Positions 16,728-24,399 of a stretch of DNA of 37,909 nt are shown one piece after another. Positions within the stretch are counted from its first letter, which is position 1. Each line of letters opens with the position of its first letter. Source of the stretch: Synergistaceae bacterium (GTDB lineage Bacteria > Synergistota > Synergistia > Synergistales > Aminobacteriaceae); NCBI GenBank assembly GCA_018436785.1, contig JAHDKR010000081.1, positions 1 through 37,909 of the forward strand. Direction: 5' to 3'. The notes beneath the pieces are model-generated. The model searched no databases, was not told where the DNA came from, and worked only from the letters and a program-made list of their open reading frames with translations. Made by a program: the position numbers and the translations under genes.

Positions 16728-16757
16728 TTGCCGGAGAAGATTGTTCTGTGGTATGAT
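16728..16757 (+). promoter_or_regulatory. Promoter of the second diguanylate cyclase
   Basis: TTGCCG (16728-16733) and TATGAT (16752-16757) are separated by 18 bases, and TGG directly before the -10 gives an extended -10. Transcription would start near 16764 and leave a leader of about 105 bases. The second cyclase and the serine hydrolase after it thus have their own promoter, separate from the kinase-cyclase pair. Confidence 0.6.
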
Positions 16758-16788
16758 ATTTTTGTTTCTGCGGACGAAAAAGGGGGCC

Positions 16789-16825
16789 TTCCCGCTGCAT
16801 TTTTGATTTGCGGCGCAAGCGGGAA
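16789..16825 (+). promoter_or_regulatory. Leader hairpin before the second diguanylate cyclase
   Basis: TTCCCGCT (16789-16796) pairs perfectly with AGCGGGAA (16818-16825). GC (16797-16798) adds two more pairs with GC (16815-16816) across a one-base bulge. The loop is rich in T. It lies in the predicted leader, about 45 bases before the start codon. It might also end transcripts coming from the upstream operon, but no T-run follows it. Confidence 0.4.
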
Positions 16826-16869
16826 CCGGCGTAAAGCACCCTGCGAACAGTGGAGAGAGGATCCCGGCC

Positions 16870-19491
16870 ATGGAGAAAGAGGTTCGGTCTCGCGGAGCAT
16901 TTGAGCGGGGAGTCGTCGTCGTGTGTCTCCTTTTCGCAATCCTCGGAGGCATTCTCGGGTATTGGGAGATGCGGCGCGCTTCGCGGCACGTTCAGGAGGA
17001 GCTGCTCCGGACAGCCCGCCTCCTTTCGGAGAGCGTGAACCCGCGGCGTCTCCAAGCCCTTTCCGGCAGCGCCTCCGATCTGTATCTTCCTGACTACTCC
17101 CGCCTGAACGAGCAGCTGCTCTCGGTTCTTCCCGTGCTGCCCCGCGGCTCTTCCATATCTATTCTTGGGAGGAGGGAGGACGGCGCCCTCGTCTACCTGA
17201 TGGACGTGCGCGCCGCCGCATCCGCGCTCCCCGGCGATGAATTCCGTGTCCGGTCCTCCGACTTCCAATACCCTTTCGACGAAAGACGGCCGCTTCTGCT
17301 CGGTCCTTTCGCTCACGACGACGGCTCTTTTTTTGCGGCGCTGGTCCCTTTGGTGGAACCGGTGACGCGCCCTGTCATCGCCGTATTCCTTCTTGAAACC
17401 GACGCCCGGAACTGGCGGCGCGAGCCGTACAGGGCGGCGCTTGTTCCGTGGGGAGCGACGATACTCCTCCTCATGGTTCTTTTTTTAGGCTACCGCTTCT
17501 CCCCACGACTCCGCGACTCGAGGGTTTTCGTGTACGCGGAGGTGCTCTGGGTTGCCTCGATGAGTCTTCTCCTCGCCGGATCGTGCGCATGGCTCGTGGG
17601 CGCGTACGAATTCCGCGGGCGTACGAGGGCGTTCTCCATGCTCTCCGACTTCGGCTCCAGCGCCTTGATACAGTCGCTCCAGGAGCTGCGGGATTGCAGC
17701 ATCGAAGGATTGGGACGTTTTTTCGAGAGCAGCCAGCTTGTCGACGCCGAAGAATTTGCGGGCTTCGCCAGACATCTGATCGCCATACCCCATGTTGACG
17801 AAGTGCTGTGGGCGCCGGCCGTGCCCTCTTTAGCAGCCGAAAGCGGCGACCTGTCCGAAGCCGGACTTCTCTCTTCCGGGGATTTGACGGAAGGACCTTC
17901 CATGCCTTCTTCATCTTCCTACGCGCTCTCCTTCCCGGTGCTCTATTCGGTATCCGCCGACCGGAGGATACTGCCTCCGGGGACCGATCTGCGATCCATT
18001 CCCTCTTTAAAACATGCCATTGAGCTCTCTGTACGAAACGGCATGAAGACCGCCTCCGAAGCGGCGACGAGCGACGTCGGTTCCGACGGGGCATGCCGTT
18101 CCGTCCTTTTCCGTCCTGTGCGGAGCGCCGGGGGCGACCTGATGGGCGTTGTCGGCGTCGTGCTCAACCTGGAGGTTTTGCTGAACGATACGATGCTGCG
18201 TGACGAGGGGGCGCAACAGCACGTCATGGATGTTGAACTCAAGCGCCTCCTGCCCGGCGGGGAAGAGCGCCTGTTGCTCTCTATGCCATCAGGAGCGGAT
18301 GCGCTTCCAAGGGAACGGAACGCGGAGTCTTTTCACTCTCTGCGCCCCTTCTTCGTGTTCGGTCGGTCTTTTGTGCTGGAGACGCGCTCGGGGGAAGGGT
18401 TTGCCTCGATGCACCCGGAACGAATGGGGAAGATCGTTCTCTTCTTCGGTATCGCCGTCTCGGCGCTTATTACGCTGCTCGCCGGGCTCTTTCTCAACTG
18501 GCGGCGGACGCTGCTCCGCTTCGTGACGATCAAGACGGTCTCTCTGGCGCAGAGCGAATTTCGTTCCCGCAAGCTCGCGCACCTCTACCGCTCCATCACG
18601 GAGGGAGTGGTGATAACGGATGCGGAGGGCCTCATCGAGGAGTGCAACGACGCGCTCGAAGAGCTGACGGGCTTCGCACTTGAGGAGATGCAGGGGAGAT
18701 CGCTTGCCATCTTCTCCGCCAGGGAGGGGCAGTACGATCATGAGTTCCTGCGCTCGCTCGGGCAGAACGGGGTATGGCAAGGCGAGGTGTGGAACCGGAA
18801 GAGGGACGGAGAAGTATACCCTGTCTGGCTCACCATCGCGGCGGTTCAGGACGACTCGGGGCAGACGACGCACTACTCGGGCGTGATGCGGCACATCGGC
18901 GGCATCAAGAGCGAGCAGGAGCGCCTGAACAGGATGGCATACTACGATTTCCTGACCGGGTTGCCCAACCGCGCGCTCTTCACCGACCGCCTGGAGGTCG
19001 CCATGGCGAGGGCGAAACGCGAGGGTTCGATGGTCGCGCTGGTCTTTCTTGATCTTGACCGCTTCAAGGAGGTCAACGACGCCTTCGGGCACGAAGCCGG
19101 GGACGCTCTGCTTATCGCGGTAGCGGACCGTTTGAGCGGCGCGTTCCGCGAACAGGACACGGTTGCCCGCCTTGCGGGGGATGAATTTGTGCTCCTCTTC
19201 GAGGGGTTGCGTTCCGATGGTGAACTCGATCCGCTGCTTGAGCGCCTGGAGGCGCTTTTTCAAGAGCCGTTTACTGCGGATGGGCGTTCCATTTCGATGG
19301 AGGCGAGCTTCGGCGTTGCGTTTTTCCCGGAGGACGGAGCAGATGTCCGTTCTCTTCTGGACATTGCGGACGGAAAGATGTACGCTGAAAAAACAGCGCG
19401 CAGAAAGCGCAGGGGAGCGGCTTCCGGATCCGACGAAGAAGAAAACGGCCGTTCAGGGACTTTCGACGGAAACGCCGAAGAAGAAGGGTAA
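16870..19491 (+). CDS. Membrane diguanylate cyclase with diverged double sensor, PAS and GGDEF
   Basis: An 873-residue paralogue of the upstream cyclase. The order is TM1 (14-33), first sensor domain (34-190), TM2 (about 193-210), TM3 (about 222-245), CHASE-like domain (246-517), TM4 (519-542), PAS/PAC (570-687) and GGDEF (688-850). The active-site motif reads AGDEF (769-773), a variant usually still active, and the RxxD site (REQD) is kept. The sensor half has drifted: the DSEPxGSxDESPPGE motif shared by the two upstream paralogues is missing, and the CHASE segment after VLWAPAV has a Ser-rich replacement. The ligand has probably changed. The C-terminal tail is charged and low-complexity (SGSDEEENG). 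It is followed after 19 bases by the serine hydrolase gene. Confidence 0.92.
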   Translation: MEKEVRSRGAFERGVVVVCLLFAILGGILGYWEMRRASRHVQEELLRTARLLSESVNPRRLQALSGSASDLYLPDYSRLNEQLLSVLPVLPRGSSISILGRREDGALVYLMDVRAAASALPGDEFRVRSSDFQYPFDERRPLLLGPFAHDDGSFFAALVPLVEPVTRPVIAVFLLETDARNWRREPYRAALVPWGATILLLMVLFLGYRFSPRLRDSRVFVYAEVLWVASMSLLLAGSCAWLVGAYEFRGRTRAFSMLSDFGSSALIQSLQELRDCSIEGLGRFFESSQLVDAEEFAGFARHLIAIPHVDEVLWAPAVPSLAAESGDLSEAGLLSSGDLTEGPSMPSSSSYALSFPVLYSVSADRRILPPGTDLRSIPSLKHAIELSVRNGMKTASEAATSDVGSDGACRSVLFRPVRSAGGDLMGVVGVVLNLEVLLNDTMLRDEGAQQHVMDVELKRLLPGGEERLLLSMPSGADALPRERNAESFHSLRPFFVFGRSFVLETRSGEGFASMHPERMGKIVLFFGIAVSALITLLAGLFLNWRRTLLRFVTIKTVSLAQSEFRSRKLAHLYRSITEGVVITDAEGLIEECNDALEELTGFALEEMQGRSLAIFSAREGQYDHEFLRSLGQNGVWQGEVWNRKRDGEVYPVWLTIAAVQDDSGQTTHYSGVMRHIGGIKSEQERLNRMAYYDFLTGLPNRALFTDRLEVAMARAKREGSMVALVFLDLDRFKEVNDAFGHEAGDALLIAVADRLSGAFREQDTVARLAGDEFVLLFEGLRSDGELDPLLERLEALFQEPFTADGRSISMEASFGVAFFPEDGADVRSLLDIADGKMYAEKTARRKRRGAASGSDEEENGRSGTFDGNAEEEG

Positions 19492-19510
19492 AGGGAAGGG
19501 TGAAAGAATC

Positions 19511-21520
19511 GTGAAAAGGCTTGGCGCTCTTATTGCAGTTTTCATCCTGTTCTCCTCGTTGTTCGCGACTATCGGCTCGGCGGCCGAACCAGCCGGATAC
19601 GCGGCGACCATCGCCGCCGCCAGGGAGATCGTCTGGAAGACGCTCACGACCGGAGGAGGAAGTTCCGCGACCGTGGCCGTCATGGATGGAGGGAAGATCG
19701 TCTACTCCGAGCAGTTCGGCGCGGCGGAGCGCGCGACGAACCGCCCCGCGGATAGAGAGACGCGCTTCAACATCGGCTCCACCAGCAAGATGTTCGGCGC
19801 GACGGCGATCCTGCTGCTGGCCGACGAGGGGAAACTCTCCCTCGACGATCCCGTGGCGAAGCACCTGCCCGAGTTCGTTATGCGCGACGGCCGATACAGG
19901 GAGATCACGGTGCGGATGCTCTTCAACCACTCCTCGGGCCTTCCCGGTTCCAGCTTTATTTTCGAGTACGAGCCCGCGTACGATCCGCACGCGATGTTGC
20001 TCGACGTCCTGCGCGAGTCGGATCTGAAGCACGCGCCGGGGGCCATGGGTATCTACTGCAACGACGGCTTCACCCTCGCGGAGATGATCGTGGAGAAGCT
20101 CTCGGGGAAGAAGTTCATCGACTTCGTCGCGGAGCGCATCTTCGAGCCGCTGGGAATGAAGGACAGCGCCGCGAGCGTCGGCGAGACCGGCGGCAACGTC
20201 GCCGTGTACTACGACGTCCCGACCGGCAAAAAATACCCTCTTGAGGTCGTCCGCGTGCATGCGGCGGGAGGACTCTCCTCCACGGCCGAGGATCTGTGCC
20301 GTTTTGCGGACAGCTTCACCCCCGAAGGAAAGCATATCCTGAGCGAGGCCTCCCTCGCAGAAGCACTGAAGAGTCAGCCGACCCTTTTCACGAAACATCT
20401 GCACGACGCCGCAATGATGGACGCCTTCGGGTGGGACTACGCGTGGATTCCGGACTACCGCGAGAAGGGTGTGCAGGTGCTCGCAAAGAGCGGCGGGACG
20501 ATGTTCTACTCCACCAACTTCCAGGTTGTTCCTGCCGAGCGCCTGGTTGTTGCTGTGAGTATTGCGGGCAGGGCGGACGCTCCCGGCGTTAGCCGTGCGA
20601 TACTCGACGCGCTCATGAAGGAGAAGGGGCTCCCCTTCCCCGGGAAGCCGCCTCTGAAAAAACCCGGGGAGCCGCAGCCTATCCCCTCCGAGCTCTTGGC
20701 CTTCGAGGGAGCGTACTCCGACGGCGAGAGGGCGGTCCGTTTCCTCTTCGACCCGGAGAAGCGGACGCTGAATATCCACCACCTGCTTCCCGCGCCTCCG
20801 CAGGGAGAGGAAGCGCCTCCTCCCGTCTCTTTGGTCTACAGCGACGGAGTGTTTCATAACTATGAGAAGGGAACCTCCTACTATTTCGCGTCCGAGGGAA
20901 AAAACGTCTACCTGATCATGGAGAAGATTCCCGGCTTCGGCATGAACGTCCCGGCGTTCCAGAGGCTGGAGGAGATCAAGGAGCCGAAATCTCTCTCCAT
21001 CGAGATGAACGGGGTGCTCTGGATGGCGCGGAACATACTTCCCGGGGCGCAGATTATGAACGGGACGCTGATGGGCTGGTCGTCCACGAGCCATGATCTG
21101 CCCGGGTACGTCTTCGGTTTCTCTCTGCAGAAGGTCGAGGATTTCAGCTTCGCGAGCATAGCGTCAACGGCTTTCCGCGACCAGTTCGCCCTTCAGCTCT
21201 CCCGGAAGGACGGCAAAATCAGGGCGAGGACCGGAATATTCGTTCTCTCTCCGGCTGACGAGGCGGAAACGCTCGCCGACGGAAAAAACAGCGTGACGAT
21301 AGGGGCCGACGCCGAAAACGAGTGGCGGAAGGCCGGCAAGGACATGATCCTCTCCTTCGTCCGGCCCGAAAAGGGACGGGTGATCGCGGTCGACCCGGAA
21401 AACGACGCGGCGCTGCTTTACGACAGCGTTGTGGACAGCGGGGAGTTTTTCGCGCCGGAGGGAACCTTTCTCTTCCTCGCGGGCGCGGCGGGGGATGTGT
21501 TCGAGATAGAGGCCAGATAG
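19511..21520 (+). CDS. Secreted serine hydrolase of the class C beta-lactamase/esterase family
   Basis: A 669-residue exported protein. The frame is open far upstream, but the start is the GTG at 19511: it follows AAGGGAAGGG by about ten bases and begins a clean signal peptide (KRLGALIAVFILFSSLFATIGSA, cleavage near Ala-Ala-Glu). The catalytic core has the S-x-x-K motif STSK in NIGSTSKMFGATAILLLADEG, the HSSGLPG loop, Y-C-N (IYCNDGF) as the Tyr motif and a late KSGGTMFYS segment in place of the H/K-x-G motif. The core ends around residue 370. The remaining 300 residues form a beta-rich domain of unknown role. Such proteins can be D-amino-acid peptidases, esterases or beta-lactamases. Probable operon partner of the upstream cyclase. 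Confidence 0.87.
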   Translation: MKRLGALIAVFILFSSLFATIGSAAEPAGYAATIAAAREIVWKTLTTGGGSSATVAVMDGGKIVYSEQFGAAERATNRPADRETRFNIGSTSKMFGATAILLLADEGKLSLDDPVAKHLPEFVMRDGRYREITVRMLFNHSSGLPGSSFIFEYEPAYDPHAMLLDVLRESDLKHAPGAMGIYCNDGFTLAEMIVEKLSGKKFIDFVAERIFEPLGMKDSAASVGETGGNVAVYYDVPTGKKYPLEVVRVHAAGGLSSTAEDLCRFADSFTPEGKHILSEASLAEALKSQPTLFTKHLHDAAMMDAFGWDYAWIPDYREKGVQVLAKSGGTMFYSTNFQVVPAERLVVAVSIAGRADAPGVSRAILDALMKEKGLPFPGKPPLKKPGEPQPIPSELLAFEGAYSDGERAVRFLFDPEKRTLNIHHLLPAPPQGEEAPPPVSLVYSDGVFHNYEKGTSYYFASEGKNVYLIMEKIPGFGMNVPAFQRLEEIKEPKSLSIEMNGVLWMARNILPGAQIMNGTLMGWSSTSHDLPGYVFGFSLQKVEDFSFASIASTAFRDQFALQLSRKDGKIRARTGIFVLSPADEAETLADGKNSVTIGADAENEWRKAGKDMILSFVRPEKGRVIAVDPENDAALLYDSVVDSGEFFAPEGTFLFLAGAAGDVFEIEAR

Positions 21521-21550
21521 AGCCGTCCATTTTTTACAGCCGGACAGACA

Positions 21551-21592
21551 AAGAGGAGGGGGCGCGACAATCTGCGCTTCCCCTCCTCTTTT
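21551..21592. terminator. Strong bidirectional intrinsic terminator
   Basis: AAGAGGAGGGG (21551-21561) pairs perfectly with CCCCTCCTCTT (21580-21590). The stem is extended by GCGC (21562-21565) with GCGC (21574-21577) past a two-base bulge, around an eight-base loop. TTTT follows on the plus strand, and the AAAG flank gives a short T-run on the minus strand. It lies between the convergent serine hydrolase and AbiEii-type genes and serves both. Confidence 0.85.
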
Positions 21593-21594
21593 CG

Positions 21595-22233
21595 TTATCC
21601 CAGAATTCCCAGCAGCTTCCTCTGAACGTTCAGGAAGTGGCGCTTCAGCACGCTCCACTCGACCTTCCGCAGCATCACCGGCCACGGGTCGCCCTCGGCG
21701 TCGTCGAAGAAGCTGAGGCTCTTCACCATGTGATAGAGGTTGAGGCGGCTGCCCGGAAACTTGCGCGGGAGCAGATAGAAGAGGTCTTCGAGCGGGACGC
21801 CCTGCAACGAGAGCTCGTAGAGGTCGAGAAAATCTTTGCGCGCTCCCCGGTCGGCCAGAGCGGCCCACTTCATCAGACCGGTGTCGCGCGGGGAGGACAT
21901 GAAAAGCCCCGGAAGATCCGGCGGCTCCTGCAGCGGTTCAAGGAGGGGGTTGGGGTAGTGAAGCCAGGTAACGCGGATGCCGTCGATCCAGCCGTGGAAC
22001 GTTCCGGCGTGCGTCTCCGCCACGGAAACCTCGCCGAACGGTTGCAGAAGGCCGGGAAGGCGTCCCGGATTGAAACTGTCGGGGAGAAACCAGTCGAAGT
22101 CCTCCGACTGGCGATGGCCGAACATAAGGGCGAGCGCGGTGCCTCCGGCGAGATAGACGCCGTGGACGGGGGGATTCGCGCAGAGAGCCTTCAGAAGAGA
22201 TTGTCGGGGTTTGTCGAGAACATCCCAAAACAT
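21595..22233 (-). CDS. AbiEii/AbiGii-type nucleotidyltransferase (toxin-like)
   Basis: A 212-residue protein of the AbiEii nucleotidyltransferase superfamily. The family core is visible: LAGGTALALMFGHRQSEDFD, with the G-G-T-A-L helix start and the acidic D-x-D pair (EDFDW), then the conserved R-x-K/D-x-x-D-L-Y-E-L segment (RGARKDFLDLYEL). The ATG at 22233 is chosen over an upstream frame extension because GGAGGAGG lies nine bases before it. It overlaps the end of the upstream partner gene by 43 bases. In AbiE and MenA-type systems such enzymes modify tRNA or other targets and are held in check by a partner. Here the partner is a small protein of a different family, so toxin activity is inference. 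Confidence 0.85.
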   Translation of the reverse strand: MFWDVLDKPRQSLLKALCANPPVHGVYLAGGTALALMFGHRQSEDFDWFLPDSFNPGRLPGLLQPFGEVSVAETHAGTFHGWIDGIRVTWLHYPNPLLEPLQEPPDLPGLFMSSPRDTGLMKWAALADRGARKDFLDLYELSLQGVPLEDLFYLLPRKFPGSRLNLYHMVKSLSFFDDAEGDPWPVMLRKVEWSVLKRHFLNVQRKLLGILG

Positions 22234-22511
22234 CGCATTTCCTCCTCCCTCAGACCGAAGTAGTTCTGCCAGCAGCGGGCGGTCTTTTTGCTCAGACGGC
22301 GGCTCGAAAGCACCACGGCGCGTATCTCTTCGGGCGCGACATTCTGTTTCAGCCACGCAAGCTGCGCCTCGTCCCCCAGGTTCAGCACCCGTTCGATGAT
22401 CGCCGTGCGGTTGCGCCGAAAGTCCACGGCGGACCACTCCGCGTCCCAGAAGAGGGGGCGCAGAAACTCGGGGAGTCCGGAATGATTCGTCCCGCGGATT
22501 GATGCGCTCAT
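22191..22511 (-). CDS. Small DUF6922-like partner of the AbiEii-type protein
   Basis: A 106-residue protein with FLRPLFWDAEWSAVDF, an AIIERVLNLGDEAQLAWL stretch, and EEIRAVVLSSRRLSKKTA before a final W-x-x-Y/F helix. As far as I recall, this is the pattern of the DUF6922 family, short proteins commonly found just upstream of AbiEii-type nucleotidyltransferases and probably their cognate regulators. The only in-frame ATG is 22511. No ribosome site stands at normal distance; the nearest, GGAGGA, is about 27 bases upstream beyond a GC palindrome. It follows ptsI by 35 bases and overlaps the nucleotidyltransferase by 43, so the pair is probably transcribed from the ptsI promoter. Confidence 0.75.
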   Translation of the reverse strand: MSASIRGTNHSGLPEFLRPLFWDAEWSAVDFRRNRTAIIERVLNLGDEAQLAWLKQNVAPEEIRAVVLSSRRLSKKTARCWQNYFGLREEEMRCFGMFSTNPDNLF

Positions 22512-22522
22512 GACGGCGATCG

Positions 22523-22536
22523 GGCCGCGCGCGGCC
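22523..22536. promoter_or_regulatory. 14-bp palindrome between the ribosome site and start of the AbiEii partner
   Basis: GGCCGCGCGCGGCC is a perfect palindrome lying between the GGAGGA at 22539-22544 (minus strand) and the ATG at 22511. Folded in RNA it would bring the ribosome site closer to the start. As DNA it could be an operator for autoregulation by the gene pair. Either use is inference. Confidence 0.3.
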
Positions 22537-22546
22537 GGTCCTCCGT

Positions 22547-24268
22547 TCAGCGGCAGAGGTCGAGCGACTGAAGCAGCGTGCCGCAATACGCCTCCACCTC
22601 CGCAGCCGTCCCCAGCGAAAGAGCGTGCCGCGCCGCTTCTTCCAGGTCGCTCTTCCGAAGGTTCCGCAGAATCCACCGGGCTTGCAGAATGGACGGAGGG
22701 CTCATGCTGAACTCCGTCAGCCCCATCCCGATCAGGATCGGGATCAGCTTGGGATCCCCCGCCGACTCGCCGCACATCCCGACGTGGATACCGGCCTGCT
22801 TGCCGTTGTCGATCACGGTCTTCACGAGCCGGAGCACCGCCGGGTGGTAGGATGAGTAGAGGGGAGCCAGCTTGTCGTTTCCGCGGTCGACCGCCACGGT
22901 GTACTGGATGAGGTCGTTCGTACCGATGCTGAAGAAGTCGGACTCCTTCGCGAAGTGGTCGGAGAGCACGGCGGTCGAGGGAACCTCCACCATAATGCCC
23001 GCCAGGACGCCCTCGTCGAACGGAATCTTCCGCTGACGGAGATCGTCCTTCGTGTTTTCGAGGATCGCCTTCGCCGCGCGGAGCTCCTCAAGACAGGAGA
23101 TCATCGGGAAGAGGATCCGCACGTTGCCGTAGGCGCTTGATCGGAGGATCGCCCGGAGCTGCACCTTGAATATCTCCTGCCGGTCCAGGCAGAGGCGGAT
23201 GGCGCGGTAGCCGAGGAACGGGTTCTCCTCCTCCGGAATGGAGAGGTAGTCGAGCTTCTTGTCGCCGCCGATGTCGAGCGTCCTGATGACCACCGGCCGG
23301 CCGCCCATCCCCTCGACGACGCTCTTGTAGGCCTCGAACTGCTCGTCCTCGGTGGGGAGCATCGGGCTTTCGAGGTAGAGGAACTCCGTTCGATAGAGGC
23401 CGACGGCCTCGCCATCGTTCTTCAGCACCTCGTCGAGATCGCGGGAGGAACCGACGTTCGCCCCGAGCTCGACCTTCACGCCGTCGAGCGTCACCGTCTC
23501 CTTCCCTCGTATTTCGGAGAGGCGTCCGAGGAAGCATTCGTAGCGTTCCTGTTTTTCCTTGTAGCGTGCCAGCGTCTCCTCGTCGGGGTTCACGAAGACC
23601 TCCCCCGTCTCGCCGTCGAGGATGAGCAGGTCGCCGTTGCCTACCGTGCTCAGCAGCCCGTGCGCCCCCATCACGGAGGGGATTTGCATCGTGCGGGCGA
23701 TAATCGCCGCATGAGAGGTCCTGCCTCCGACTTCGGAGGCGACGCCGAGCGTCATCTCGCGCTGGATCTGCGACATGTCGGACGCGGTGAAGTCGCGGGT
23801 GACGAGGATGGCCTTCTCCTGAAGCTGCGTGAAGTCCATTCCTCCCGCCTGAAGGAGGAGCTTTATCACCCGTTCGGAGATGTCCCTGACATCGTCGGAG
23901 CGGGCTTTCATGTAGTCGTTGTCCATGTTCTCGAAGATCTGGACGAGATTGTCCGAAACCTGTTTCACCGCCCACTCGGCGTTCGCGCTTTCGTCGAGGA
24001 TAAGGCGCTCTATCCGTCCGGTGAAGTCGGGGTCCTGCAGCATCAGGCCGTGCGCCTCGAAGATGGCGGCCTCGTTGGGGCCGACGTTCTGCAGTACCCG
24101 CGAATATGATTCGCGAATCTGATCTCCAGCGAATTCGAGCGCGGTGCGAAAACGGCGAAGTTCCCGCTCGGGTTCGTCGACGTACTCCCGAACAATGTCG
24201 ATCTGCTCTTTCCAGTGAATGACCGCTTTGCCGATGGCGATTCCGGGAGATACCCCGATTCCTCTCAT
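22547..24268 (-). CDS. ptsI: PTS Enzyme I, phosphoenolpyruvate-protein phosphotransferase
   Basis: A 573-residue cytoplasmic enzyme that takes phosphate from PEP and passes it to HPr. The N-terminal start MRGIGVSPGIAIGKA and the phospho-histidine loop GGRTSHAAIIARTMQIPSVMG (around residue 185) match the family. So do the PEP-binding barrel motifs GLYRTEFLYL, FSIGTNDLIQYTVAVDRGN and the catalytic cysteine in GMCGESAGD. Length matches Enzyme I (about 575). I prefer ATG 24268, which aligns with the family N-terminus and has AGGTG nine bases upstream; a GTG at 24280 would add four residues. It is a full-length PtsI without the GAF domain of PtsP. No HPr or Enzyme II gene is present nearby. Confidence 0.93.
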   Translation of the reverse strand: MRGIGVSPGIAIGKAVIHWKEQIDIVREYVDEPERELRRFRTALEFAGDQIRESYSRVLQNVGPNEAAIFEAHGLMLQDPDFTGRIERLILDESANAEWAVKQVSDNLVQIFENMDNDYMKARSDDVRDISERVIKLLLQAGGMDFTQLQEKAILVTRDFTASDMSQIQREMTLGVASEVGGRTSHAAIIARTMQIPSVMGAHGLLSTVGNGDLLILDGETGEVFVNPDEETLARYKEKQERYECFLGRLSEIRGKETVTLDGVKVELGANVGSSRDLDEVLKNDGEAVGLYRTEFLYLESPMLPTEDEQFEAYKSVVEGMGGRPVVIRTLDIGGDKKLDYLSIPEEENPFLGYRAIRLCLDRQEIFKVQLRAILRSSAYGNVRILFPMISCLEELRAAKAILENTKDDLRQRKIPFDEGVLAGIMVEVPSTAVLSDHFAKESDFFSIGTNDLIQYTVAVDRGNDKLAPLYSSYHPAVLRLVKTVIDNGKQAGIHVGMCGESAGDPKLIPILIGMGLTEFSMSPPSILQARWILRNLRKSDLEEAARHALSLGTAAEVEAYCGTLLQSLDLCR

Positions 24269-24305
24269 GGTTTTCAGCACCTGCCTGTCGAATGTGTATC
24301 ACATA

Positions 24306-24336
24306 ATTATACACGCAGTTCGGCCTTTGTGCGCAA
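24306..24336 (-). promoter_or_regulatory. ptsI promoter with overlapping inverted repeat
   Basis: On the minus strand TTGCGC (plus 24331-24336) and a consensus TATAAT (plus 24306-24311) are separated by 19 bases, somewhat long. A perfect six-base inverted repeat, CCTTTG/CAAAGG around TGCG (24324-24339), covers the -35 and could bind a regulator. Confidence 0.5.
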
Positions 24337-24399
24337 AGGAGTGAACAAGCGTTTCGTCCTCCGGAAGAATGGAAATCCGCCGTGCGGGAAGCGACGCGC

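Noticed and set aside
16701..16904. A 67-codon frame between the two diguanylate cyclases
   Set aside because: It starts with GTG on the previous stop, covers the promoter and leader hairpin, runs into the next gene and has no recognisable features.
19163..19510. A 116-residue N-terminal extension of the serine hydrolase
   Set aside because: It overlaps the end of the cyclase in another frame. The GTG at 19511 has a ribosome site and starts a proper signal peptide.
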